64,000 nt of DNA from assembly GCF_003324525.1 (NCBI RefSeq), contig NZ_QGDC01000003.1, positions 248,001-312,000 on the forward strand. The letters run 5' to 3'. Origin of the DNA: Mucilaginibacter hurinus (GTDB lineage Bacteria; Bacteroidota; Bacteroidia; Sphingobacteriales; Sphingobacteriaceae). The position numbers and the translations under genes were made by a program. The first letter of the stretch is position 1, and every line of letters begins with the position of its first letter. The notes under the pieces were generated by a model, which saw nothing but the letters and a program-made list of their open reading frames with translations, ran no database searches and was not told the DNA's origin. Shown piece after piece: positions 8,699 to 18,001 of this stretch.

Positions 8699-9907
8699 TT
8701 AACGGTATTCAGGGTTATAGCTGTAAACCACCTGGTACGCCATGTCTTTTAATTTAGCGGATACCTGGCCAATCTGCAAGTCTTCAGGCTGCAAGGTTGG
8801 TTCGCAAACAGAATAAACTTTGCCATTATAAACTATCGGAGTACCCACCGGTTTATCAAACTCCACACCTATGGTAATGTGAGTTGGATATAAAAGGGCT
8901 ATCATCGGCAGATCATATATCTCTTTTACCAGGTAAAAGAAAAGGGCCGCACGATCGTCGCAATCACTGTATTTGGCGAATAGTGTGCCCTCGGGCGAAA
9001 GGCGTTTCTCTTTACCGTAATTCTCCTCATCGTCTTCATACAAAAAAGCATAACGGGTAAATCGCATCAGGTAATCAACACCTTTCTTTTGCGTCATACC
9101 TGCAATATTCTTTTTTAGCACCGGTATTAGTGAGGAGTAAGTTTCTTTAGATAACGGGATATTAAAGTATGAGCCAAAATCGACTCCCGGATAGTTAGTA
9201 AATATCTTTTCAATATCCGGATTTAGCTTCACAGTGAAATGGTATACCTTGTGGCCGTAAGTAAACTGAAGCTTTTTTTCAATATAATTTTCCGCTTTAA
9301 AATCCGGCATACGGGTAACAATATATGAAAACGCGCCTGTAGCTCCCGGCACTGTCACATCTACCGGTAACGGCGGGTCCTGATTTAAATCAGCTTTTGC
9401 ATAGTCATGATAATTAAGGCACATAAATTTTTTGCCATCAACCATGAAGAACGGGATATCCGTTATATCTTCATCGTTATATACGTAAAAAATCACTTTT
9501 TTATCCGGGGTAATAGCCAACCGTGCATCATAGCCCGATTTAGCTAGTAGGAACCACTTATATAAAGTGTAACGTCCATAATTTTCGGCTTTGGGGCTTA
9601 TTTGCTGCGCGGTTTTCCGAACAAGCTGGTAGTATAGCCAGTCGTTAAGCTGATGGCTATTCTTATAAGCCAACAACGAATCAATAACCGGCTTATAGTC
9701 TGCCTTATTTATAACCGAGTAAAACGCCCTTACATCGTTTGCAGATAACTGTGCAGGCACATCAACAAAAAGAGAGGTATCTGCATCCGCTTTGAAATTC
9801 CCGCTATAAAATTCAACAAGCAATGCCCGGCGCTTACCCTGACCAAAAGATGAAGTAAGCGCTACTGATAAAAGTATTATACCGAATACTTTAATAAACC
9901 GGGCCAT
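8699..9907 (-). CDS. Secreted transglutaminase-like protein, function unknown
   Basis: This 402-residue protein has a signal peptide (about residues 1-22). The C-terminal part looks like a transglutaminase/papain-like core. A Cys in the motif SDCDDRA (Cys316) is followed by a His in YPTHITIGVEF (His343) and an acidic residue in CEPT (Glu369), in the order and spacing of the Cys-His-Asp/Glu triad of bacterial transglutaminase-like peptidases. The N-terminal 300 residues do not resemble a named domain. It is probably periplasmic. The catalytic assignment is inference from motif order; a non-enzymatic role is possible. Confidence 0.6.
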   Translation of the reverse strand: MARFIKVFGIILLSVALTSSFGQGKRRALLVEFYSGNFKADADTSLFVDVPAQLSANDVRAFYSVINKADYKPVIDSLLAYKNSHQLNDWLYYQLVRKTAQQISPKAENYGRYTLYKWFLLAKSGYDARLAITPDKKVIFYVYNDEDITDIPFFMVDGKKFMCLNYHDYAKADLNQDPPLPVDVTVPGATGAFSYIVTRMPDFKAENYIEKKLQFTYGHKVYHFTVKLNPDIEKIFTNYPGVDFGSYFNIPLSKETYSSLIPVLKKNIAGMTQKKGVDYLMRFTRYAFLYEDDEENYGKEKRLSPEGTLFAKYSDCDDRAALFFYLVKEIYDLPMIALLYPTHITIGVEFDKPVGTPIVYNGKVYSVCEPTLQPEDLQIGQVSAKLKDMAYQVVYSYNPEYR

Positions 9908-10063
9908 TGTAGTTAAATTAATGTTACCTGAATATCAGCGCTAAGTTAAATTTAGGTAATTAAAATCACCAAACCAAGGGCTTTCATATTAAATTTCGGT
10001 TATGCAAGCACGCCAATCAGGTTTAAAGTTTACATGCAGGATTAACGTTTTAGTGCACTGTAA

Positions 10064-10095
10064 AACAAAAACGGCCTGCATTAAAGCAAGCCGTT
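10064..10095 (-). terminator. Terminator of the DUF4136 gene
   Basis: On the minus strand a stem (AACGGC/GCCGTT with a further TGC/GCA pair inside) is followed by a T-rich run, 22 nt after the stop codon of the DUF4136 gene. Confidence 0.8.
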
Positions 10096-10117
10096 AACTT
10101 TTAATCACACTAAATGG

Positions 10118-10705
10118 TTATGATCTTGAGCCGGGGGTAATCTCAAGCTTTTCAATGATACCTGTTACTACTTTTGGCAAGTCTTGTATGGCTTTTTGCG
10201 GGTTACGCAGTTCGCCAACACCATATCCACGCCAAACCATTTTACCGGTGCGGCGGTCAATCAGGTCAATTATAATGGTGCCTTCGCGGAATGGAACACG
10301 TTCGGCAAAACCGCCGCCGCCCCAGCCCCAGCCGCCCCAACCCCATGGTCGGAAACCCCAGCCCCAGCCACCCCAACCCATGTATGGGCTGCCATAGTAC
10401 TGGGTTTTTACACCACGACCAGTCATGCTGGTATAGCTAACCAACAGGTCGGGATATGCCGCTTCATTTAAACCCTTGGCCTTTAAAGCAGCAGTGCCTG
10501 CCGTTCTGATGTTTTCATCAGCAATATCATTGGCATATATTTTTTTCGGATCATTTGTAGGCTTCGCGGCTTCAACCCAGCCAAATGTATTATATCCGTT
10601 TAAATTGGTGTTGTTTTTGGCCGCGGTGTAATACCTGTAATTAGAGCAGGCGGTTAAGCCCGTCATAATAAATAGCAGCAACCCGGCGTAAATTACTCTT
10701 TTCAT
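10118..10705 (-). CDS. DUF4136 lipoprotein with Gly/Trp-rich insert
   Basis: This 195-residue lipoprotein has a type II signal peptide with lipobox LTAC and lipidated Cys20. DUF4136 features are the NTFGW region, the PDLLVSYTS strand and a C-terminal block GTIIIDLIDRRTGKMVWRG. Between residues about 108 and 133 the domain is interrupted by a low-complexity stretch made almost only of Gly, Trp, Arg, Phe and Pro. DUF4136 proteins are envelope lipoproteins of unknown role. It has its own terminator and is not in an operon. Confidence 0.88.
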   Translation of the reverse strand: MKRVIYAGLLLFIMTGLTACSNYRYYTAAKNNTNLNGYNTFGWVEAAKPTNDPKKIYANDIADENIRTAGTAALKAKGLNEAAYPDLLVSYTSMTGRGVKTQYYGSPYMGWGGWGWGFRPWGWGGWGWGGGGFAERVPFREGTIIIDLIDRRTGKMVWRGYGVGELRNPQKAIQDLPKVVTGIIEKLEITPGSRS

Positions 10706-10776
10706 GTGTTTTCTATCTCCCTTTTTTTGATTAGACGAAATGCCCTCTAAAAGGTTTAATGTATAAAGTTAAAAAA

Positions 10777-12426
10777 TTATGATAAATATTTTCCGACTAT
10801 CGGCATTCTGCGGCCCACACCGAATGCCTTTGGCGACACCCTTAAAATGGGCGGCGTTTGGTAACGTTTATGCTCGGCCGTGTTAACCAATTTTATTACT
10901 TTACGCACAGTAGTTTCATCATACCCCATTTGTATAATTTCGCCCGAAGAGCAGCGGTTTTCCACGTATTCCTTTAATATTTTATCAAGTATATCATAAT
11001 CAGGCAAAGAGTCAGTATCCTTTTGGCCGGGGCGCAATTCGGCCGATGGCGGCTTTACAATGGTATTTACCGGGATAATTTCGCGGTCGCGATTTATGTA
11101 TTTTGCCAGTTCAAACACCTGCGTTTTGTACACGTCGCCAATAACAGATATGCCGCCACACATATCTCCATACAGCGTGCCATAACCCACGGCAGCTTCG
11201 CTTTTATTAGAGGTATTAAGCAATATGTAACCAAATTTATTACACATAGCCATTAATAGGACTGCACGGCTGCGTGCCTGTATATTTTCTTCCGCAATGT
11301 TAAAAGGCAGGTTCTTGAACTGCGGTGACAAAGCCTGTTCAAAAGCGTCGGTAACTTCTTTTATAGCTATCACCTCGTGCCTGCAACCTAAGTTCTGCAC
11401 CAGGTCCATAGCGTCCTTTAATGAGTGGTCTGACGAAAATTTGGAGGGCAATAATATCGCCATTACGTTTTCTGCGCCTAATGCTTCAGCGGCCAGCGCG
11501 CAAACTACCGCGCTATCAATACCGCCTGATAAGCCAAGGGTGGCCTGTTTAAATCCCGACTTATAAAAATAGTCTCTTATACCCAGCAGCAAACCGTTAT
11601 GTATCTGCTCAATATCGCTTGCCCGGGTTGTTTTTAGTGTAGGCGTGTGCTGCGGAACAATTTTAGCATCATTTTGTAAGGTGTAATAGCCTATACTTTC
11701 CTCAAAATACGGCATCTCGTCAATTATAGCGCCATTGTTATCAAACACAAGCGAGCCACCGTCAAATATAAGCTCTGTTTGCGCTCCAACCTGGTTTACG
11801 TAAAACAAAGGTAAGTTGTACCGTTTTGCATTATCGCTTAATATGGCTATCCGTTCTTCATCATGGCTATAAGTAAACGGCGAGGCGGCAATATTTATCA
11901 TCACATCGGGCTGCTGCTTTATCAACTCATCCATAGGACGGGTTATATACAATGGATTTTCTATGGTATTCCACAGGTCTTCGCAAATAGTTAAAGCTAT
12001 ACGGTGACCTTTAAAGTCAATGCAATTGAATTGCGTGCAAGGCTCAAAATAACGGTACTCATCAAATACATCATAATTAGGCAGTAGCGCTTTGCTCACA
12101 ATCGCTTCAACCTTACCGTTATTAATAAAATAAGCCGAATTATTCAGGTCTTTACCCTCTGGTTGATTGTTTACCGTTGGGATACCAATGATACAGGCAA
12201 TGTCCTGGCAAACCGCTGCAATGGCATCAGCTTCCTGGTTGCAAAGTGAAATAAACTCTTTAAATTCTAAAAAATCACGAGCCGGGTATCCTCCTACGCA
12301 CAGTTCGGCAAATACTACAAGGTCTGCACCATTTTCCCTGGCCTTTTTAATAGCATCAATAATTTTTGCGGTATTTGATTCAAAATTCCCTATATGATAG
12401 TTTAACTGTGCTAAAGCGATTTTCAT
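10777..12426 (-). CDS. nadE: Glutamine-dependent NAD+ synthetase
   Basis: This 549-residue two-domain enzyme makes NAD+ from deamido-NAD+, ATP and glutamine. The N-terminal nitrilase-fold glutaminase domain shows the triad Glu41 (FAELCVGGYP), Lys112 and Cys148 (TICEDLW). The C-terminal synthetase domain begins near 270 and holds the PP-loop SGGIDS (300-305). Length matches other bacterial two-domain NadE proteins. It is divergent from gldB with only 24 nt between the start codons, so both promoters overlap neighbouring coding sequence. Confidence 0.96.
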   Translation of the reverse strand: MKIALAQLNYHIGNFESNTAKIIDAIKKARENGADLVVFAELCVGGYPARDFLEFKEFISLCNQEADAIAAVCQDIACIIGIPTVNNQPEGKDLNNSAYFINNGKVEAIVSKALLPNYDVFDEYRYFEPCTQFNCIDFKGHRIALTICEDLWNTIENPLYITRPMDELIKQQPDVMINIAASPFTYSHDEERIAILSDNAKRYNLPLFYVNQVGAQTELIFDGGSLVFDNNGAIIDEMPYFEESIGYYTLQNDAKIVPQHTPTLKTTRASDIEQIHNGLLLGIRDYFYKSGFKQATLGLSGGIDSAVVCALAAEALGAENVMAILLPSKFSSDHSLKDAMDLVQNLGCRHEVIAIKEVTDAFEQALSPQFKNLPFNIAEENIQARSRAVLLMAMCNKFGYILLNTSNKSEAAVGYGTLYGDMCGGISVIGDVYKTQVFELAKYINRDREIIPVNTIVKPPSAELRPGQKDTDSLPDYDILDKILKEYVENRCSSGEIIQMGYDETTVRKVIKLVNTAEHKRYQTPPILRVSPKAFGVGRRMPIVGKYLS

Positions 12427-12437
12427 AAATATTAATT

Positions 12438-12445
12438 TAATTTTG
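12438..12445 (+). promoter_or_regulatory. -7 box TAATTTTG, 5 nt before gldB ATG
   Basis: A perfect TAnnTTTG box ends 5 nt before the first of three consecutive ATG codons (12451, 12454, 12457). The predicted transcript start falls on the start codon cluster, so gldB mRNA is probably leaderless or nearly so. Confidence 0.6.
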
Positions 12446-12450
12446 TTAGG

Positions 12451-13485
12451 ATGATGATGGCCTTAAACAAAGCAAAGCAAATTTATTTAATTTTTACCAT
12501 CGCTGCCTTAAGCGCGTGTGACAGGCACCAGGGCCCGGACGTAAGCGGCATTGACCTTGAGGTAAACATTGAGCGCTTTGATCATGACTTTGATGCTATG
12601 CGAGCAAAACCTATGCCGCAGCAGGCTGCTTACCTGCAAAAAAAGTACGGTTTTTTTTATGCCGATTATATTGAACGCATATTAACTGCGGGCACTGTTA
12701 CCGACACGGCCTACTTTTCCGTTCTACGGGATGTGTTTAAGGGCAAAGCATATGCCGATCTGAAACATGCCGTTGATTCTGTATACCCTGATTTAAATAA
12801 GCAAAATTTGGAGCTGACTAATGCGTTTAAACATGTGAAGTATTATTATCCTCAAAAACAACTTCCCAAGGTTTACGCCTATTTTTCGGGCTTTCAGGCT
12901 CAAACTTCTATCGGCGACGGTTATTTTGCTATTGGATTAGATATGTTTTTAGGAGCGGACTCTAAATTTTACCCAGCGTTAGTGCAGACACTGCCGCACT
13001 ACATAACACGGCGGTTTACACCGGAGCATATAACACCACGCGTAATAGAAGGTATGGCCCGCGAAGACATGTTCCCCGAGCATGACAAAGACAAAACCCT
13101 GCTTTCAAAAATGATCTATAATGGCAAAATCATGTATTTTATGGATAAGATTTTACCGGATGTACCCGATTCCCTTAAAATAGGTTACACCGCGCATCAG
13201 CTGCAATGGTGTAATGACCACAAGGCTGATATCTGGGCGTATTTTTTAGAGGAGAACTTACTATATAATGCCGATTACCTGCAAATACAAAAATACCTAA
13301 CGGAAGCGCCGTTCACCCCGGGCCTTGGCGAAAAGAATGATTCGGCACCAAAACTTGCCGTATGGACAGGCTGGCAGATAGTACGGCAATATATGGATAA
13401 GCACCCCGATGTCACCTTACCCCGACTAATGGCTGATAAGGATGCTCAGAAGATCCTCAACGATTCAAAGTACCGGGCCAAGTAA
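12451..13485 (+). CDS. gldB: Gliding motility lipoprotein GldB
   Basis: This 344-residue lipoprotein has lipobox LSAC with Cys23, followed by the GldB-type opening IDLEVNIERFDHDFDAM and a central VYAYFSGFQAQTSIGDGYFAIGLDMFLG block. GldB is required for gliding in Flavobacterium johnsoniae and is conserved in T9SS-bearing Bacteroidota, including non-gliders. The gene starts with three ATG codons in a row, and the true start is uncertain by two residues. gldC, which often follows gldB, is absent here: the next gene is on the other strand and unrelated. Neighbourhood with nadE recurs in the phylum as far as I recall. Confidence 0.9.
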   Translation: MMMALNKAKQIYLIFTIAALSACDRHQGPDVSGIDLEVNIERFDHDFDAMRAKPMPQQAAYLQKKYGFFYADYIERILTAGTVTDTAYFSVLRDVFKGKAYADLKHAVDSVYPDLNKQNLELTNAFKHVKYYYPQKQLPKVYAYFSGFQAQTSIGDGYFAIGLDMFLGADSKFYPALVQTLPHYITRRFTPEHITPRVIEGMAREDMFPEHDKDKTLLSKMIYNGKIMYFMDKILPDVPDSLKIGYTAHQLQWCNDHKADIWAYFLEENLLYNADYLQIQKYLTEAPFTPGLGEKNDSAPKLAVWTGWQIVRQYMDKHPDVTLPRLMADKDAQKILNDSKYRAK

Positions 13486-13603
13486 AATATATAGTTTAGG
13501 CCATTGTGAGCGGTAAGGTAATGCATACCAACTGCTAACGAGCCTCTTTATCAGATTGCTAGTACCTTTCATGATACATTTAAAATATTATGCTGCCAGG
13601 CTA

Positions 13604-15622
13604 TTACTTTAACACATCAGCAGGCAGCATCTCTGTTTCACTTAGTTTTTTATAAGGATTTAGCGGGGTTGTGTCGTGGGCTGCAATACGCTTCTGTTCT
13701 TCATCTAGCCAGCCCTTTATGCCAATCTTAATAAAACCACCTACTTCAGCGCGTTCAATAAGTCCCTGGTTCATATCTGCTAACGCGTAAAAGTTAGCCA
13801 TTATCCCATCAGTATGTACTTTAGCCTTTTCCAGCACCTTTGCCGCGTCGTCAAACTTGCTGTTTTTTCGCAGGGTTTCTATAACTCCGCGTAAACGGTG
13901 CCCTTCGGCCATATTCATGGCGAGTGCGTGAAGTTTAGCTACCCTGTTAACACGGTACGCATATGACTTATTGCCTTTTGCTGCTGCTATCGCCGGTTCA
14001 ATAAACTTCTTTTGTTCGTCAGCCAGCATTTTGCGATCTTCATTATTTGTATCGTCGCGTACGTGATAGCTTAAATCTATATTGGTTGCCCATTCCTGGT
14101 AGTAATCGGCTATATATGGGCCGGCTTGGGGGCCGTAATACTTCAAACCATAATCGCGTATAGCTTCATATGGATCATAGGTCTTATCATAATAGGTGCG
14201 GCCGCCCAGGTAAGCGTTAAGTCCGTGGTTCCACCAGTATCCTTTCGGATAAGTTAGCATATACATTGCGCTTACATTGTGCTTTATAAAATACCGCCTG
14301 TCACTCACCATCGCTTTAGTAAATGGCCCCATTACCCAGGGTTCGGCAAAGTTATCCGGGTAATATTGGCAAATGCTTAAACCACCCTTTGCCGCTTTAC
14401 GCCAGTTGTCCAGGTTTTTAGCATCGTATGCCGGGTCGTCATACCCTACGCCATGGTAGCGCCCCCACTGCGCCCATATAATCCGCAAGCGTTCGTTAAT
14501 TACATCAAGGTTAGTTGGAGGGTCGGGTACAGCCCCGTAGCCGCCAATTGTCTCTACCATTACGTCAGGGTGCGTGGTTTTCAATTCTTCGGCAAGTTCG
14601 CTTGCCACAACCATCAGCAAATTGCTTGCCCCTGCTTTTTTACAAATATCGCACGCGCAGGGCACGCCCCCGTCAAATGGTATATTGCTGAATATTTTTA
14701 TCAAGGGTGCCTTCTCAATAAATGCAATAGCATTTTTGGTAAACTCCTTACGCGCATCCTGGTTTGACCAGCAAAACTGCGCGCCTGCATAGGTTTGGGG
14801 CACCCGTTTACCATCGCGCAGGCCAAACCACTCCGGATGGTCTTTAAAATATACGTCGTGATTAAGCAACTGATCGAATGAATGGGCCGGTCCATGAATA
14901 AACATGCCGCGTTTGTCGAGCTCTGTTTCAACACCATGCTTTTTAAAATCGTCATATTGATCAAACAGCGATACATTGGCGTTAGAGGCCAGCGCCTGCC
15001 AGCCTACAGCGTTATAGCGGTTCTTCATGGCCCAGTCAACTTGCTCCTTTGCCAGTTCGTAGTCCATTTTAAAAAACCACCCATCACCATTGTATATCCG
15101 GTACCGGGTAGGCGACGACACCATCCAGGAGCTGCTGTTAATTGAAACTGTGCTTAGTGAAGGCACAACTTCCGGGTCATTACTGTCCTGGCGCGGATAA
15201 AACCACCTGCAACCAATTTTTTCAAGCAAATCATATACTCCGTAAATTATACCCTGTCCGTTTTCACCTGCTACTACCACTACGTCCGGCTTTGCAGATA
15301 CCGCTACGGTATAAGCGTCATAACCCTTATCCATTACCGGCAATATTTTTTGATAAGCGGCAGGGATATCCTTTTTTAAACCAATGATAATGCTATAATT
15401 GCCTGGCGCTTTAGCTGCAGGCAAGGTTGCACCGCTTATCTTCTGAAGGTACTTTTGCAATTCGCCAGCTGCAAATTTTGCTTCTTTTGTAGCAGATACG
15501 GTGTGTATTTTCCATTGGCTTTTATTTGCCTTCACTAATATTACAGGCACATCAGCTGCCCGGCTAAAAAAACTGCTCAAGGTAAATATTACCGTAAAGC
15601 ACAGGTTAAAAAACATTTTCAT
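13604..15622 (-). CDS. DUF4838 secreted protein, glycoside-hydrolase-like
   Basis: This 672-residue protein has a signal peptide (about residues 1-22). Residues about 25-135 form an alpha-glucuronidase (GH67) N-terminal-like helper domain, with AGELQKYLQKISGATLP and YGVYDLLEKIGCRWFYP. The DUF4838 domain follows, a predicted TIM-barrel-like region with PHSF-like and CACDICKK blocks. The protein is probably periplasmic or surface-bound and acts on a glycan. No catalytic residue can be named with confidence. There is no SusC/SusD pair nearby. The 450 nt upstream are non-coding. Confidence 0.8.
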   Translation of the reverse strand: MKMFFNLCFTVIFTLSSFFSRAADVPVILVKANKSQWKIHTVSATKEAKFAAGELQKYLQKISGATLPAAKAPGNYSIIIGLKKDIPAAYQKILPVMDKGYDAYTVAVSAKPDVVVVAGENGQGIIYGVYDLLEKIGCRWFYPRQDSNDPEVVPSLSTVSINSSSWMVSSPTRYRIYNGDGWFFKMDYELAKEQVDWAMKNRYNAVGWQALASNANVSLFDQYDDFKKHGVETELDKRGMFIHGPAHSFDQLLNHDVYFKDHPEWFGLRDGKRVPQTYAGAQFCWSNQDARKEFTKNAIAFIEKAPLIKIFSNIPFDGGVPCACDICKKAGASNLLMVVASELAEELKTTHPDVMVETIGGYGAVPDPPTNLDVINERLRIIWAQWGRYHGVGYDDPAYDAKNLDNWRKAAKGGLSICQYYPDNFAEPWVMGPFTKAMVSDRRYFIKHNVSAMYMLTYPKGYWWNHGLNAYLGGRTYYDKTYDPYEAIRDYGLKYYGPQAGPYIADYYQEWATNIDLSYHVRDDTNNEDRKMLADEQKKFIEPAIAAAKGNKSYAYRVNRVAKLHALAMNMAEGHRLRGVIETLRKNSKFDDAAKVLEKAKVHTDGIMANFYALADMNQGLIERAEVGGFIKIGIKGWLDEEQKRIAAHDTTPLNPYKKLSETEMLPADVLK

Positions 15623-16072
15623 TATATTCAGTTTAATCTATTGGTATTACAATTGAGTTGCCGCATCTGCCATTAGTTGGCGGAGCATTACAGGTTGGGT
15701 ATACACACATTGGGTTTTGCCTATTTACAACTACCGCTTTTGTGTTTACCGCGCTCAGCTGCTACGCAAACCTATTCACTATAAATTTTTGTATTAAGCT
15801 CACTTAGCTTAAACAGATTGATCAGGCAATAGTAGTTCACCAGCCTTTAGGCGTCACTGTTATAAAATTATAATTTTATTTTCCTAATGCAATAGGCGCA
15901 TTTACCCGACCTTGCAAAAAATCACAAAATTCATCAGCAAAAGCGCATGCAGATCTGCTACAAACACACGTAGCATATTACCGCTAAACAAATATACCAG
16001 TGGGAAACGGTTAGTATGCGCTCCTCTTAAACCAACATTCTCTTAATGCAAAAAGCGGTGGATACCTTGATA
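15623..16072. other. 450-nt intergenic region, nothing recognised
   Basis: This lies between the DUF4838 gene and the sugar dehydrogenase gene, both leftward. I see no ORF with a credible start, no tRNA and no strong terminator. The end near 15623 should hold the DUF4838 promoter, but no perfect TAnnTTTG box is visible on the minus strand close to the start codon. Confidence 0.4.
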
Positions 16073-17218
16073 TTATTTAACCGGGATAAACTTAATCAGT
16101 TTGCCGGGTCCTTCTGATATAGCGTACACATAACCTTCTGGGCTTTCAGCCGCGTATCTGAAACGGCCCTGACCCTGCAGCATTCTATCTTCAGACTTAA
16201 ACGTAGTTCCGGTAAGCGTAATGCGGTTAAGGTGCGTTAAGGCCAAAGCACCTACCAACAAGTTTCCTTTTGCGCCAGCATATTTATTGCCGGTTATAAT
16301 AGTCATCCCGCATGGCCCTATGGATGGTACCCAGTAGTGCTTTGGATTTTCCACCCCGGGTAATTCTTTGTTTGGCGTAATTATACTGCCATCGTAATTA
16401 ACGCCATAAGTTGCTATGGGCCAGCCGTAGTTCTTACCTTTTTGTATCAGGTTTAGTTCGTCCCCACCTTTGGGGCCGTGCTCCACCTCCCATAACCTAT
16501 TATTGGCAGCATCGTAAACCATACCCTGCGGATTCCGATGTCCGTATGTCCAGATAGACTTGCTTGCACCGGCCGTATTCACAAAGGGATTATCAGCGGG
16601 CACCCTGCCGTCATCATATATACGGTGTATTTTGCCATGGTCGTTATCCAATTGCTGTACCTTTGGCTCGGTACCGCGTTCACCTACACTTACATATAAG
16701 TATTTATCCTTGTCAAAAACTATGCGACTGCCAAAATGGTGCGTTGCCCTGATGTATGGCTTTGCGGTAAAAATATCCTCCAGGTCAGTGACCTGATTTA
16801 ATTTGAGCTTAAACCGTGCTACCGCCGTGGTAACACCGCCATCAACAGGTTTTGAATACGTTATATATATCCAGCCGTTTGTCTTATAATCAGGGTGCAA
16901 CTTAATATCCATTAAACCGCCTTGTCCGGCATTTTTTACCGGCGGCAATCCTACAAGTTTTTTACCTGTAAACTTATCATCCTTAAATATTAGTACATCA
17001 CCTGCCTTTTCAGTAACTAATAAATAACCCTCAGGCAACCATACCATGCCCCAGGGATTATTTAATCCGGTGTAAATAGTTTTAACAGTTACATTGGCGT
17101 TTGCCAGTTTAAGCGCAGGGCCGTCGTCATCCGGCTTAACCGTATTGTCAACAATACGCTGGCATGATATAAATATAATTGCCGCTAATAATATTGTTGG
17201 TATGCAATACCTCTTCAT
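16073..17218 (-). CDS. PQQ-dependent aldose sugar dehydrogenase-like lipoprotein
   Basis: This soluble-glucose-dehydrogenase-type six-bladed beta-propeller has about 381 residues from the ATG at 17218. It opens with LNNPWGMVWLPEGYLLVTEK and continues with GQGGLMDIKLHPDY, a HHFGSRI block containing the conserved catalytic His region, and NPQGMVYD with a WEVEHGPKGGDELN Ca/PQQ region. Family members oxidise aldoses in the periplasm using PQQ. A lipobox-like FISC places the lipidated Cys at residue 19. The frame also has an ATG nine codons earlier (17245), but the 17218 start gives the cleaner lipoprotein signal. No PQQ biosynthesis genes are in the window. Confidence 0.85.
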   Translation of the reverse strand: MKRYCIPTILLAAIIFISCQRIVDNTVKPDDDGPALKLANANVTVKTIYTGLNNPWGMVWLPEGYLLVTEKAGDVLIFKDDKFTGKKLVGLPPVKNAGQGGLMDIKLHPDYKTNGWIYITYSKPVDGGVTTAVARFKLKLNQVTDLEDIFTAKPYIRATHHFGSRIVFDKDKYLYVSVGERGTEPKVQQLDNDHGKIHRIYDDGRVPADNPFVNTAGASKSIWTYGHRNPQGMVYDAANNRLWEVEHGPKGGDELNLIQKGKNYGWPIATYGVNYDGSIITPNKELPGVENPKHYWVPSIGPCGMTIITGNKYAGAKGNLLVGALALTHLNRITLTGTTFKSEDRMLQGQGRFRYAAESPEGYVYAISEGPGKLIKFIPVK

Positions 17219-17365
17219 TATCAAAATAATTTGTTTTCTGTTCATGTTATAAAGCTACGCTTTGCTAAATAAGTTTTAAATTTCTTACAACTGTAAATCA
17301 ATGAATAAATGGCAAATTTGATTATTGTAATTAAAATATTACCTGTTAATATTGAATCGCCGATT

Positions 17366-17854
17366 TTATGCTCGTAAACTAATGTTAAATGCGGTATTGC
17401 TTATGTGCGGGATAACTAAATATATAAACATTTGAAGTACGATATTTGCATAAGCCCCTGCCAATACATCATCCATCATTACACCCACACCGCCGGGCAG
17501 TTTTTCCATTGATTTTATATAGTGAGGCTTAACCATGTCAAAAAACCGGAACAGGATAAAACCGGCTATAAGTAACCATAAGTTAGCCGGGATAAACAAC
17601 ATGGTTATCCACATGCCGGCTACTTCATCAATAACTACGCGGTAATTGTCTTTACCCCAGTAAGGTTCAACCTTGTTACCGGCGTATACGCCTATAAAAA
17701 AAATGGTGATGCCGATGATCAAAAATGCCACCGGAAGCTGGAGCCATGTGGTTTGCCAAACAAAATAAATTATACAGCAAGTAACTGCGGCTGCTATAGT
17801 GCCGCCTCCTTTAATATAACCTATACCGAACAGCGTTGCAACAAGTTTATTCAT
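17366..17854 (-). CDS. pgpA: Phosphatidylglycerophosphatase A
   Basis: This 162-residue integral membrane enzyme dephosphorylates phosphatidylglycerophosphate to phosphatidylglycerol. It has four hydrophobic segments. Family motifs are GYIKGGGTIAA (residues 12-22), the acidic VIDEVAGMW (74-82), FRFFDMVKP (102-110) and GGVGVMMDD (121-129). The open frame extends to a TTG at 17863, but that codon lies inside the -7 box, so the ATG at 17854 is the start. Confidence 0.92.
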   Translation of the reverse strand: MNKLVATLFGIGYIKGGGTIAAAVTCCIIYFVWQTTWLQLPVAFLIIGITIFFIGVYAGNKVEPYWGKDNYRVVIDEVAGMWITMLFIPANLWLLIAGFILFRFFDMVKPHYIKSMEKLPGGVGVMMDDVLAGAYANIVLQMFIYLVIPHISNTAFNISLRA

Positions 17855-17860
17855 CAACTT

Positions 17861-17868
17861 CAAATTTA
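17861..17868 (-). promoter_or_regulatory. -7 box TAAATTTG, 6 nt before pgpA ATG
   Basis: On the minus strand a perfect TAnnTTTG box ends 6 nt before the ATG at 17854, predicting a leaderless pgpA transcript. It also rules out the upstream TTG as start codon, because that codon is part of the box. Confidence 0.6.
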
Positions 17869-17968
17869 GTTATTTAACTAAATTGGCGAATATATATTTA
17901 ACACCATGCAATTACCTCATTATGACGATAATCTTATAATGAATATATATTAAAAACAATAATTTTTG

Positions 17969-17976
17969 TATATTTG
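17969..17976 (+). promoter_or_regulatory. -7 box TATATTTG of the 105-residue exported protein gene
   Basis: A perfect TAnnTTTG box lies 25 nt upstream of the ATG at 18002, predicting a 5'UTR of about 20 nt. Confidence 0.5.
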
Positions 17977-18001
17977 TTATGTTTGCATAGTAAACGTATT
18001 A

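Noticed and set aside
3459..17218. A polysaccharide utilisation locus formed by the GH106, DUF4838 and sugar dehydrogenase genes
   Set aside because: There is no SusC/SusD pair, the genes are far apart, on separate transcripts, and interrupted by housekeeping genes.
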